This document shows, one piece after another, positions 33,116 through 40,969 of a stretch of 64,000 bases of DNA (position 1 is the stretch's first letter; the number at the start of each line of letters is the position of its first letter). The stretch lies in contig NZ_JAZHRT010000001.1 of the NCBI RefSeq assembly GCF_036924535.1, positions 3,348,001 to 3,412,000 on the forward strand, written 5' to 3'. Source of the stretch: Bradyrhizobium sp. AZCC 2262. GTDB taxonomy: Bacteria; Pseudomonadota; Alphaproteobacteria; Rhizobiales; Xanthobacteraceae. A program made the position numbers and the translations under genes. The notes below the pieces were generated by a model that was not told where the DNA came from, made no database searches, and saw only the letters and a list, made by a program, of their open reading frames with translations.

Positions 33116-33385
33116 ATGTATCGCAAATTCTCAGTGGCCGTCTCAGCGCTGGCGTTACTTGGTCTAACAACCACGTCATCCCAAGCTCAGATCAGCACAA
33201 GCACGAGCGGCAGTGTAAAGGTACCTGGCGCCGGGGTTAGCGCTGCCCATGGGACAGAGGTAGGCCCAGGCGGCGTTTCAACCGGAACGGTCGGTTCGGC
33301 AAGGGTCCCGGGGGGCAACGTTAACGTTGGCCATGGCACCGAAATCAAAGTGCCCAAAATAAAGAAGCCGAAGATTCGGCTTTAG
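33116..33385 (+). CDS. Small secreted repeat-like protein
   Basis: An 89-residue protein with a signal peptide (KFSVAVSALALLGLTTTSSQ). The mature chain has two similar units, GSVKVPGAGVSAAHGTEV and GSARVPGGNVNVGHGTEI, then a Lys-rich end (KVPKIKKPKIRL). GGGAG precedes the ATG by 4-8 bp. A strong stem-loop follows the stop. Confidence 0.65.
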   Translation: MYRKFSVAVSALALLGLTTTSSQAQISTSTSGSVKVPGAGVSAAHGTEVGPGGVSTGTVGSARVPGGNVNVGHGTEIKVPKIKKPKIRL

Positions 33386-33397
33386 TAGATTTAAAAT

Positions 33398-33430
33398 AGA
33401 GGTCGCCTTGGTCGGCGACCTCTTCTGTTC
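33398..33430 (+). terminator. Probable intrinsic terminator
   Basis: AGAGGTCGCC (33398-33407) and GGCGACCTCT (33414-33423) form a perfect 10-bp stem with a 6-nt loop, followed by TCTGTTC. It lies 13 bp after the stop of the small secreted protein. Confidence 0.65.
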
Positions 33431-33580
33431 AACGACTTGCATAGCTCGCTGAGAGCTTTGGCTCTTACGCGGCCGAATGCTCCACCTTCTGAAAATTTGA
33501 GGGGCGTGGGAAGGATTCGCAATGACGTTGAATCCCGGGTGGCCCGCTTTGCACGGTTGGGCAACGACGCAGACTCGCCC

Positions 33581-33610
33581 ATGCGCTGGCGCCGATCGAC
33601 CGGCATATGA
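33581..33610 (+). CDS. Arg-rich micro-ORF, shortened copy
   Basis: Nine codons, MRWRRSTGI. Its start matches the copy at 31422 with a synonymous change in the second codon (CGC versus CGT). Its leader (33504-33538) resembles that before copy 2 at 32124-32157. It is probably a decayed member of the family. Confidence 0.22.
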   Translation: MRWRRSTGI

Positions 33611-33673
33611 CAGCGCGCGGCGGGCGGACGCACCAGCGGGCTTCCCTGAGTCATCCAGGGGGCATGGCGCCGG

Positions 33674-33865
33674 TCAGTCAATGCCGCTGCCGAGCTTGTT
33701 GACCTTGCCAGAGACCACCACGACGCCGGCCACCAGAGTCAACAGCGCGACGACCGCCAAGACGCCGAGCACGAGAAGGGCAATCGAGCCGCCGTCATCC
33801 AAGGCCACCGCCGCCATTGCCGCGTCATCCATGACGCCGCCGCCCATGATCCAGCCGTCATCCAT
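33674..33865 (-). CDS. 63-residue membrane peptide next to the right end
   Basis: MDDGWIMGGGVMDDAAMAAV followed by a long hydrophobic helix (SIALLVLGVLAVVALLTLVA). It starts ten bases from the inverted-repeat arm sites, so its promoter may overlap the attachment region. Function unknown. Confidence 0.5.
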   Translation of the reverse strand: MDDGWIMGGGVMDDAAMAAVALDDGGSIALLVLGVLAVVALLTLVAGVVVVSGKVNKLGSGID

Positions 33866-33874
33866 GACGCGTTC

Positions 33875-33920
33875 TCCCGCGAGTTCGCTTGGACCCAAAA
33901 TTGGACCCAAACTCGCGGGA
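33875..33920. promoter_or_regulatory. Candidate integrase arm sites, right, inside an 11-bp inverted repeat
   Basis: Two TTGGACCCAA copies (33889-33898 and 33901-33910) are enclosed by TCCCGCGAGTT and AACTCGCGGGA, exact reverse complements at 33875-33885 and 33910-33920. The block is about 110 bp inside the right core. The matching motif beside the left core makes these good arm-type sites. Confidence 0.6.
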
Positions 33921-34025
33921 ACAGGACGATACGGGATAGAATGAGCAGGACAGGCGAAGTCCTAAAGCCCTGAAAAAACAAACGCGATAGACGCTATCGG
34001 TTTAGACGATACACGCCCATTCGTC

Positions 34026-34064
34026 TTTCAAGACCGGTGCCTTAAACCACTCGGCCACCCTTCC
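34026..34064 (+). repeat. Right attachment core, displaced tRNA-Ser 5' half
   Basis: Same 39 bp as 17120-17158 apart from one base. It ends the element. By geometry this is the chromosome's original tRNA 5' half, cut from its 3' half by integration. It is not a working tRNA because the variable and T arms are absent. Confidence 0.92.
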
Positions 34065-34081
34065 AAACCAATAATTTCAGT

Positions 34082-34110
34082 CGCTTAGCCCAGCCTGTTG
34101 CTGAACGCAA
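34082..34110 (-). promoter_or_regulatory. Orphaned original tRNA-Ser promoter
   Basis: TTGCGT (34105-34110) and TAAGCG (34082-34087) with a 17-bp spacer sit the same distance from the tRNA 5' end as the element's version. It now points into the element through the truncated tRNA. Confidence 0.6.
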
Positions 34111-34121
34111 TGAGCCGGACT

Positions 34122-34517
34122 TCATTGGATCAGGTCACGATCGAACAATTGCCGTGTGCTCGATCCATCGACATGGTTAGCGATGATACGAAGCTGAGCC
34201 CCGGCGCCGAGTATCTCGAAGAAAATCTTGTCGTCCTTGGCGCCCTCCCGCCACCGCCCCGGTTCGTCCGCCCACACCACGCGATTGTCTTCCAGCCGGC
34301 ATCGATAGGTCCAGACGAAATTGTCGATCGGCCGCACGTAGATCAGCACGACGACGCCGTCGGCGGCGTCGGTTGCCTGAACGAGTTTGGGATCACGGCC
34401 CATGATCGAGGCGATCGCCGTTCGGCAAATCGTCTTGGTTTCGAACGGCGGCTCACCTGACGCCGGCGCCGCGGAAGCAAGCAGAATGGAGAGCGAGGTC
34501 AACCGAGAAACGAGCAT
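34122..34517 (-). CDS. Secreted hypothetical protein
   Basis: A 131-residue exported protein with a signal peptide (LVSRLTSLSILLASAAPASG). The mature domain contains PFETKTICRTAIASIMGRDP and a Cys pair that may form a disulfide (CRTAIA and YRCRLED). This type is common in rhizobial genomes without a known role. It is the first chromosomal gene right of the element. Confidence 0.65.
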   Translation of the reverse strand: MLVSRLTSLSILLASAAPASGEPPFETKTICRTAIASIMGRDPKLVQATDAADGVVVLIYVRPIDNFVWTYRCRLEDNRVVWADEPGRWREGAKDDKIFFEILGAGAQLRIIANHVDGSSTRQLFDRDLIQ

Positions 34518-34545
34518 CCGCAATTCTCCCGAAACACTTCCCATA

Positions 34546-34821
34546 TTAGCCCGGCGTGAGGGCTGCGACGATCATTCTTCGCAGAGGCGGCCAGCTCTGA
34601 TCTTCCACCACGAGCCGAAAGCCGAGGTTGGCCGGCGGCACGCCCGCGGCGCAGCCACCTGTGCGGGGATCCCGGATGAAATCGGTCATGTAGGTTCGGT
34701 GCGCGCCCTGCACGACGCGAACGCCGCAATTGGTGCCTTCATCATGACGGTGGCGGGGTTGGCCAGTTGCGCAGCCCTTATCGCCGTGTTCGAAATCGTC
34801 GCCGCGAACTCGCGCCGGCAA
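34546..34821 (-). pseudogene. Possible remnant of a formylglycine-enzyme-like C terminus
   Basis: The last half of this 91-codon frame reads VVQGAHRTYMTDFIRDPRTG then GCAAGVPPANLGFRLVVED, which resembles the closing segment of FGE-sulfatase/SUMF1 domains (VxRGGS...GFRLV). The first 35 residues do not fit, and no upstream domain is present, so it looks like a truncated remnant. Assignment is tentative. Confidence 0.35.
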
Positions 34822-35161
34822 CGGAAGCGCGCTGGCCGGTCGCAGTCTTAACGTGCCAATCGACCCGCGGATATCGAGTTACAGCCGTGCAAGTCCCCAC
34901 GCAGGCTCTTCGAGACAACCGCCGAAAGGAGCGGCTGATTGCATCCGCTCCCGCAATCGGCAGTACCGGGCTGATCCGTCACCGGGAGAAATAACGTGGC
35001 TCACGTGCACGTTATATGAAGCACTTCACGCGCTGGGAAAATCGTGATCACACCATTGGCCGCAAATGCGCTCGCCGGCGGTTCGTCGGGTGGGATGATG
35101 CTGGTTCCGACCGGGATCGCATTGTCCCGGCGCCGTTGCCGCAATTGGAGCGGAAGCTTGT
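34822..35161. other. Intergenic region with a dyad at 34991-35015
   Basis: No supported gene. ATAACGTG and CACGTTAT (34991-34998, 35008-35015) form an 8-bp dyad with a 9-bp spacer containing CACGTG, a possible operator or short hairpin. Confidence 0.4.
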
Positions 35162-35260
35162 CTAGCCGAACACGACAACCAAAAGGCTCGAGCACAAGAG
35201 CACGAAGCTGGCCGTTGTCAGGGCAAGAAATCCGTTGGAGACAATGTCGTAGTTGCGCAT
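35162..35260 (-). CDS. 32-residue membrane peptide
   Basis: MRNYDIVSNGFLALTTASFV continuing into LLCSSLLVVVFG: a single hydrophobic helix with AGGTG before the ATG. It is too short for usual gene calling but well formed, next to another tiny ORF of the same strand. Confidence 0.4.
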   Translation of the reverse strand: MRNYDIVSNGFLALTTASFVLLCSSLLVVVFG

Positions 35261-35384
35261 GAGACACCTACCACTCAGATGCTCGTCCGAATTTATTAAA
35301 ACTTTCCGAATCTCTGGCCGGAACTGCCAAGCCATTCCTCTGTCCAAGGCTCGGGCGGTTGCCCGAACCCCTGGGCGTCAAAAC

Positions 35385-35474
35385 TCAAGCTCTGGAACGA
35401 TAGCCTTCAAATGCATGGGCAAGAAAAATGCCTGCGCTCACCAAACCCATCACCGCTGTAACTGTCTCGATCAT
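35385..35474 (-). CDS. 29-residue hydrophobic peptide
   Basis: MIETVTAVMGLVSAGIFLAH then AFEGYRSRA: a short amphipathic or membrane helix. A small stem-loop, TCGGGC/GCCCGA, follows at 35351-35366. Proteins of this look occur in Bradyrhizobium, but I know no role. Confidence 0.4.
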   Translation of the reverse strand: MIETVTAVMGLVSAGIFLAHAFEGYRSRA

Positions 35475-35834
35475 CGCACAAATCCTTTGCGCCCCCGCAA
35501 TCCACAGAACGACTCCATCGTTGCACAGTCAAAAAGATTCACAGGCCCGAATCGCAGATCGGTCGTGAGTGATGATTTGCTGCAACAGATTGTCCGAAAG
35601 CGGCACAGGATGGCTACGACGAAGGGCGCATACACCGTGAATCGAGGCGCCGCGCCCCGTAGATCAACGGATGCGCAAGGCAACCATTCATTCACCACGC
35701 GGGAGCAGACCCCATTTCCGCCGTGTTCCGGTTGCGATATCTTCACGACGTGATGCGGAGGTGGGTCGCATCGTGGGTAAGGCCGCAGCGCTTCAACGTA
35801 GGCAGTCGGCCGCTGAAAATGGTAATTGGGGACG
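35475..35834. other. Intergenic region before rlpA
   Basis: A 360-bp stretch with no supported gene; the rlpA promoter should be here. I see no riboswitch, RNA gene or clear operator. Confidence 0.35.
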
Positions 35835-36758
35835 ATGGGGATTCGACGGCCAAAAGCGATCGTCCTGGCGGCGCGTGGTACCGTTGCCGTGGCAACGTGC
35901 CTTCTCCTTGCCAATTGCGCCTCGTCGGACAAATTCGCCAGCCGCGTCGATCCCAAATACGGCGTCTCCTCGAGCCCTCGCGTGGTGGGATTCGGGGAGC
36001 CCGTGCCGAAGGGCGGCGGAACCTACCGCATCGGCAAGCCCTACACCGTCGCGGGCCGGATCTACGTGCCGGAAGAGGATCCGAACTACCGTGCCGAGGG
36101 CATGGCCTCCTGGTATGGCGACGACTTCCATGGCCGGCTGACCGCAAACGGCGAGGTTTTTGACATGGCCTCGCTCACCGCCGCCCATCCGACCCTGCCG
36201 ATCCCAAGCTACGCCCGCGTCACCAACGTTCGGAACGGCAAGTCGCTGATCGTGCGGGTCAACGACCGCGGCCCCTACCACGGCAACCGGCTCATCGACG
36301 TCTCGAACAAGGCTGCGGAACTCCTTGAATTCAAAGCAAATGGTGTCGCCCGCGTGCGGGTTGAATATGTTGGCCGGGCACCGCTGGAGGGTTCCGACGA
36401 CCGCCAGCTGCTGGCGACGCTCCGCACCGGCGAGCCCGCGCCGTCCCCGTCCACGGTCCGGGTCGCTTCGGCCCATCCGTTTGTGCCCGAGATATCGTCG
36501 TCTGCGGGCCGGATCCGGGGTGAGGTTCCGATGCCGGAGGGGCGGCCCTATAGCCTCGGCAATACCTCGGCCGACTACGCCTCAATCAACGCGACTTCGG
36601 AAATGTCGGCCTCCAGCCGCTCGCGTGGCCGTGCCGCGGAAAACCTGCGCGCCGTGTCCTACGAGAATAACGCCAGCTATACGGCTCCGAGCCAGGGTTA
36701 CCTGCCGGTCGATCCGCGGGGACCAAGCGAAATCCTCAGCGGGCGTGGGCTGTATTAG
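35835..36758 (+). CDS. rlpA: RlpA-like septal ring lytic transglycosylase
   Basis: A 307-residue outer-membrane lipoprotein-like protein. The N-terminal helix ends at a lipobox-like LLLANC. The double-psi beta-barrel runs from about 90 to 185, with MASWYGDDFHGRLTANGEVF and the catalytic-site phrase LIVRVNDRGPYHGNRLIDVS. RlpA trims denuded glycan strands at the division septum. The C-terminal 120 residues are Ser/Pro-rich and disordered, and I see no SPOR domain. The ATG at 35835 follows GGGGAC. It opens the conserved cell-envelope run continued by the carboxypeptidase. Confidence 0.9.
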   Translation: MGIRRPKAIVLAARGTVAVATCLLLANCASSDKFASRVDPKYGVSSSPRVVGFGEPVPKGGGTYRIGKPYTVAGRIYVPEEDPNYRAEGMASWYGDDFHGRLTANGEVFDMASLTAAHPTLPIPSYARVTNVRNGKSLIVRVNDRGPYHGNRLIDVSNKAAELLEFKANGVARVRVEYVGRAPLEGSDDRQLLATLRTGEPAPSPSTVRVASAHPFVPEISSSAGRIRGEVPMPEGRPYSLGNTSADYASINATSEMSASSRSRGRAAENLRAVSYENNASYTAPSQGYLPVDPRGPSEILSGRGLY

Positions 36759-36818
36759 ATAGCGTTTTCGAGCGAAGTGGCGCCCGGTTCGCGTCAAGAA
36801 AACGCGTCAAACAAAAAA

Positions 36819-37763
36819 TCATCCCTTCAGGAAAGCGATCAGGGCGGCGTTGACCTCATCGGGCCGCTCCTGCTGGATCCAGTGACCGGCCCCGTCGAGA
36901 ATGAGCTTTTGCCGCAAGTTCGGCAGCACGCGCTCCATCTCGTTGACCAGCTTGGCGCCGATCAGCCCGGTAATGACGCCATCCTTCGATCCCGCGATGA
37001 ACAGGGACGGCTGGTGGATTTGCGCGCCCTGCCACGGCGCGGTCAGCTCCCAGTTGCGGTCGATGTTGCGATACCAGTTGAGCCCGCCGCGAAAGCCGGC
37101 CTCCTGGTAGACGGCCGCGAAATAGGCGACGTCGGCCTCGGTCAGCCAGTTCGGCAGCGGCCGATTCGGATCGGCACCGGCGAGGAAGCCCTTGCCCTCC
37201 TGAACATATTGATGGGCCGCCGGATCGGAGAACCCGCGCCCGCCCAGCACGATTCGCATCGTTGCCGCGACATCGCATTCGAACTCGGCCTCGGCTACGC
37301 CCGGCGGCTGAAAATACTGCCAGTAGAAATTGGTGATGCCGTTTTTCCGCAAGGTTTCGAGCGGAAGGCCGCGTCCGCGGGAAGGGGGTGGAACACTGAG
37401 GCCCGCAACCTTGGTGAAGATATCGGGCCGGAACAGCGCCGCGTGCCAGGCCACCGGCGCACCCCAATCATGGCCGACAATGACCGCCTGCTTTTCGCCA
37501 AGCGCGGCCACCAGCGCGACCATGTCGCCGACATTGTGGAAGATAGTGTAGACGCCGATTTCGGCCGGCGCGCTGGTCCGGCCGAACCCGCGCATATCGG
37601 GGGCGACGACATGGAAACCGGCCTCCGCGATGGCTCCGATCTGGTGCCGCCAGGAATAGGATAGTTCAGGCCAGCCATGGCAGAGCAGCACCAGCGGACC
37701 CTGTCCCTCCTCGACAACAAAGAAGTCCAGCCCGTTGGCGGATATAGTGCGTGAGGATGGCAT
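36819..37763 (-). CDS. Alpha/beta hydrolase, epoxide hydrolase type
   Basis: A 314-residue hydrolase. The oxyanion motif is HGWPE (29-33), the nucleophile D99 lies in VIVGHDWGAPVAWH, and the catalytic His lies in LDGAGHWIQQERP. The long lid segment contains NFYWQYFQPPGVAEAEF. Asp rather than Ser as nucleophile marks it as epoxide hydrolase/haloalkane dehalogenase-like. It is inserted antisense between rlpA and the carboxypeptidase, breaking an otherwise rightward run. The substrate is unknown. Confidence 0.88.
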   Translation of the reverse strand: MPSSRTISANGLDFFVVEEGQGPLVLLCHGWPELSYSWRHQIGAIAEAGFHVVAPDMRGFGRTSAPAEIGVYTIFHNVGDMVALVAALGEKQAVIVGHDWGAPVAWHAALFRPDIFTKVAGLSVPPPSRGRGLPLETLRKNGITNFYWQYFQPPGVAEAEFECDVAATMRIVLGGRGFSDPAAHQYVQEGKGFLAGADPNRPLPNWLTEADVAYFAAVYQEAGFRGGLNWYRNIDRNWELTAPWQGAQIHQPSLFIAGSKDGVITGLIGAKLVNEMERVLPNLRQKLILDGAGHWIQQERPDEVNAALIAFLKG

Positions 37764-37927
37764 CGCGTTTCCGCCCTGTTTTTCGTATCTTGTCGGGACA
37801 TCGCAACACCGCCACGATACGTTCCTTCGTCCGGTGCCGCAATCCGATCGACACGGCGGCAAATCCCAAGCCTGTGTTGTTTGCGATACCTCCAACTGTT
37901 ACAACGCAGGCCTTCAGGACATCGCCT

Positions 37928-39190
37928 ATGGCAGCAGAGACTTCCGTTTCCCGCAAATCCGACGCCGCGGCCGTTGTCCCGTGGCGCGGCCTGATGGCTG
38001 CTGTCGTCGCGCTTGCAGTCGGTTGGGGCGGGATCGTGTATGCCGCCAACAACAGCGTGCAGGGCGCACCGAAGAAGGAAGATGGCGGCTTTGACGGCGA
38101 CGCGCCGACCGCGATCCTGGTCGAGGCGTCCAGCGGCAGCGTGCTGTTCGAGAAGAACGCCGACGAATTGCGGGCGCCGTCCAGCATGATGAAGCTGATG
38201 ACGGTCGAGGTGGTCTTCAACGCTATCAAGGAAGGCAAGATCAAGCTGACGGATGAATACCGGGTCAGCGAGAACGCCTGGCGCAGGGGCGGTGCGCCGG
38301 CCGGCGGCTCGACCATGTTTGCCGTTCTCAACAGCAAGGTGCCGGTGGACGATCTGCTGCATGGCGCGATCATCCAGAGCGGCAATGATTCCTGCATTGC
38401 GCTCGCCGAAGGCATGGCCGGAAACGAGCGGATCTTTGCCGCCGACTTCATGACCAAGCGCGCCCGCGAGCTCGGCCTGACGAAGTCTACCTTTGGAAAT
38501 TCCAACGGGCTGCCCGATCCCGCCAACAGGATGACGGTGCGGGAGCTGGCAAAACTTGCGCGCCACCTGATCCTGACCTATCCCGACATGTACAAATTGT
38601 TCGGCGAGAAGGAGTTTACCTGGAACAAGATCCGGCAGCAGAATCGCAACCCGCTTCTGAACACGCTCAATGGCGCCGACGGGCTGAAGACCGGCTACAC
38701 CAAGGAGGGCGGCTACGGCATGGTTGGCTCCGCCGTGCAGAACGACACGCGGCTGATCGTCGTGATCAACGGGCTCGAGGATCCCGACGATCGCGCCTCC
38801 GAAGCCAAGAAGATGCTGGAATGGGGTTTTCGTAGTTTCGAGACGCGCACGCTGTTCGCAGCCAACCAGCAGGTCGGCTATGCCAAGGTGTTTGGCGGCG
38901 AAAGCCGCTCGGTGAAGCTTGCAAGCCCCGAGCCGATCAAGGTGATGCTGCCGAAGAACGGCAGCGAGAAACTGATCGCGCGGATCGTTTATAATGGCCC
39001 TGTGCGAGCGCCGGTCCAGGCCGGTCAGCCGGTCGGAGTCGTCAAAGTGTGGCGCGGCGCCAATATCGCCGTGGAGTCGCCGGTCTATGCCGCGGAAGCG
39101 GTCGGCACCGGCTCGACCATGCGTCGCGCGATCGACGGAGCCAGCGAGCTCGTCATCGGCATGTTCCGCGCGAGCGCAGAGAAGCTTTGA
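37928..39190 (+). CDS. D-alanyl-D-alanine carboxypeptidase (PBP5/6 family)
   Basis: A 420-residue serine peptidase of family S11 that trims the terminal D-Ala of peptidoglycan pentapeptides. The three active-site motifs are intact: S86-MMK89 (APSSMMKLM), SGN (IIQSGNDSCIALAEG) and KTG (DGLKTGYTKEGG). An N-terminal membrane helix (GLMAAVVALAVGWGGIVYAA) exports it, and a C-terminal domain with an amphipathic end (ASELVIGMFRASAEKL) anchors it. ATG 37928 is chosen for the signal. It is two bases upstream of tmk, so they are co-transcribed. Confidence 0.93.
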   Translation: MAAETSVSRKSDAAAVVPWRGLMAAVVALAVGWGGIVYAANNSVQGAPKKEDGGFDGDAPTAILVEASSGSVLFEKNADELRAPSSMMKLMTVEVVFNAIKEGKIKLTDEYRVSENAWRRGGAPAGGSTMFAVLNSKVPVDDLLHGAIIQSGNDSCIALAEGMAGNERIFAADFMTKRARELGLTKSTFGNSNGLPDPANRMTVRELAKLARHLILTYPDMYKLFGEKEFTWNKIRQQNRNPLLNTLNGADGLKTGYTKEGGYGMVGSAVQNDTRLIVVINGLEDPDDRASEAKKMLEWGFRSFETRTLFAANQQVGYAKVFGGESRSVKLASPEPIKVMLPKNGSEKLIARIVYNGPVRAPVQAGQPVGVVKVWRGANIAVESPVYAAEAVGTGSTMRRAIDGASELVIGMFRASAEKL

Positions 39191-39192
39191 GC

Positions 39193-39879
39193 ATGACCCA
39201 GGCAACGCTGCAGCGGCCTTCCGGACGCGGGAAGTTCATTACGTTTGAGGGCGGCGAGGGCTCCGGAAAGTCCACGCAGATCAAGAAGCTTGCCGAGCGC
39301 CTTGCCGCGGCGAAGCTGCGCGCCATCGTTACCCGCGAGCCTGGCGGCTCGCCGGGCGCGGAAATCATGCGGCATCTCGTGCTGTCGGGAATGGGAAAGC
39401 TGCTTGGACCGGACGCGGAGACGTTGTTGTTCGCGGCCGCCCGCGACGATCACGTTCGCACGGTCATTCAGCCCGCGCTCAGCCAGGGGACATGGGTGCT
39501 GTGCGACCGCTTCTCGGATTCGACCCGTGCCTACCAGGGCAGCCTGGGGCAGGTCTCGCCCATCGTGCTCAACGCGATGCAGCGGGTCACCATCGGCGAC
39601 CTCAAGCCTGACCTAACCATCATTCTGGATATCCCGGTTGAAGTAGGTCTACAGCGCGCCGCCGCTCGCCGCGGCAGCGGCGTGCCTGACCGTTTCGAGT
39701 CAGAAGACCTCCAATTCCACCAGGATCTCCGCGACGCCTACCGGCGGATCGCCGCCGAAGACCCGCATCGCTGCGTGCTGATCGACGCCAATGCCGATGC
39801 CGACACGGTCGCTGCCGGCGTCTGGACCGCACTGCGCGATCGTGTGTTCGCGGTCCCGAGCCCGGCGGGTACGGCATGA
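39193..39879 (+). CDS. tmk: Thymidylate kinase
   Basis: A 228-residue dTMP kinase that makes dTDP for DNA synthesis. The P-loop is EGGEGSGKST (19-28), the DRF/Y motif is CDRFSDSTRAYQG, and the lid contains RRGSGVPDRFES. Length is normal, with a short extra N terminus. It sits between dac and holB as in many alphaproteobacteria and overlaps holB by ATGA. Confidence 0.96.
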   Translation: MTQATLQRPSGRGKFITFEGGEGSGKSTQIKKLAERLAAAKLRAIVTREPGGSPGAEIMRHLVLSGMGKLLGPDAETLLFAAARDDHVRTVIQPALSQGTWVLCDRFSDSTRAYQGSLGQVSPIVLNAMQRVTIGDLKPDLTIILDIPVEVGLQRAAARRGSGVPDRFESEDLQFHQDLRDAYRRIAAEDPHRCVLIDANADADTVAAGVWTALRDRVFAVPSPAGTA

Positions 39880-40916
39880 GCGCGCGAAAGACCGAGCAGG
39901 AAGTGGCGGTCAGGCATCCCCGCGAAACGGCCGAGCTGTTCGGCCACCGCGAGGCCGAGACGGCATTGCTCAATGCCTATCGCAGCGGGCGCATTCCGCA
40001 TGCCTGGCTGATCGGCGGTCCGCAGGGCATCGGCAAGGCGACGCTGGCCTATCGCATGGCCCGCTTCGTGCTCGCCAACTCCAATCCCATGTCGCCGTCC
40101 GTGCAGCGCGCCGAGACGCTCGCGCTCGATCCCCACGATCCGGTCGCGCGGCAGGTCAGCGCCGGCGCGCATGGCGGGCTGCTGGTGCTGGAACGCGGCC
40201 TCAACGATCGCGGCGTGATGCGGACCGTGATCACCGTCGACGAGACGCGGGAGACGATTTCGTTCTTCGGCTCGACCGCGGCGGTGGATGGCTGGCGGGT
40301 CTGCATCGTCGACACCGTCGACGAGCTCAATCCGAACGCCGCCAACGCGCTGCTCAAGATTCTCGAGGAGCCGCCGCAACGATCGCTGTTCCTGCTCGCC
40401 AGCCATTCACCGGCGCGGGCCTTGCCGACGATCCTGTCGCGTTGCCGCAAGCTGCCGCTGCGGCCGCTCGCGACCGACGACGTCATTCGCGCGGCATCGC
40501 GGGCCGCTGACGTCGCGCCCGATGATCCGGCATTGGCGGAGGCCGCAGAGGCCGCGGAGGGGAGTGTATCCAGCGCGCTGACGCTGCTCGGCGGTGACGC
40601 GCTGAAGCTGCAGCAGCGGACCGCGGCGCTGCTGGCGACGCTGCCGCAGGTCGATCCGCGCGAGCTGCATGCGCTTGGCGAGGCGCTGGGCACCAGCGAC
40701 CGGGTGGCGCTGGCCGCTTTCATCGACGGCATCGATCGCTGGATCGGCGAAAAGCTGCGCACCGACGACGCCAACGCGAATCTGCCCCGCCTTGCACGGC
40801 TGGCTGAGGTATGGGAAAAGATCGTCCGCGCTGCGCGCGACACCGAATCCTACAATCTGGAGCGAAAACCGCTGGTTTTCTCGGTGTTCGGGATGCTCGC
40901 GGAAGCGACGCGGTAA
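39876..40916 (+). CDS. holB: DNA polymerase III delta-prime subunit
   Basis: A 346-residue clamp-loader subunit. The Walker A-like segment is GGPQGIGKATLAYRMARF, sensor 1 contains the SRC motif (TILSRCRKLPLRPL), and a C-terminal collar domain follows. The zinc module of classic delta-prime proteins is not evident. The ATG overlaps the tmk stop. It works with tau/gamma and delta to load the beta clamp. Confidence 0.94.
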   Translation: MSARKTEQEVAVRHPRETAELFGHREAETALLNAYRSGRIPHAWLIGGPQGIGKATLAYRMARFVLANSNPMSPSVQRAETLALDPHDPVARQVSAGAHGGLLVLERGLNDRGVMRTVITVDETRETISFFGSTAAVDGWRVCIVDTVDELNPNAANALLKILEEPPQRSLFLLASHSPARALPTILSRCRKLPLRPLATDDVIRAASRAADVAPDDPALAEAAEAAEGSVSSALTLLGGDALKLQQRTAALLATLPQVDPRELHALGEALGTSDRVALAAFIDGIDRWIGEKLRTDDANANLPRLARLAEVWEKIVRAARDTESYNLERKPLVFSVFGMLAEATR

Positions 40917-40969
40917 GGCTTCGCCGGATATCAATCCCGACAAATCTTGTTTAGGCATAAAAGGAATTC

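Larger units (their letters stand above)
17120..34064. mobile_element. 16.9-kb integrative element in tRNA-Ser
   Basis: The element is bounded by 39-bp direct repeats of the tRNA-Ser 5' half. It contains an adjacent tyrosine integrase, an AlpA/excisionase-like protein, a RepA-type ATPase, small regulators, HicAB and many small unknown or secreted proteins. I find no capsid, tail, terminase, portal, relaxase or type IV secretion gene. The set int, alpA-like and replication ATPase recalls phage satellites, but a mobilizable island is equally possible. Several intergenic stretches are more AT-rich than the flanking chromosome. Confidence 0.88.

Noticed and set aside
34026..34064. A second tRNA-Ser gene
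   Set aside because: Only the 5' half is present, without variable arm, T arm or acceptor 3' strand; it is the displaced attachment repeat.
34387..34851. A 154-codon plus-strand frame right of the element
   Set aside because: Antisense to a signal-peptide protein and to an FGE-like segment; no supporting start signal.
37295..39205. A 636-codon minus-strand frame across the carboxypeptidase and hydrolase region
   Set aside because: It runs antisense to a carboxypeptidase with intact SxxK, SGN and KTG motifs and out of frame with the epoxide hydrolase; no protein family character.
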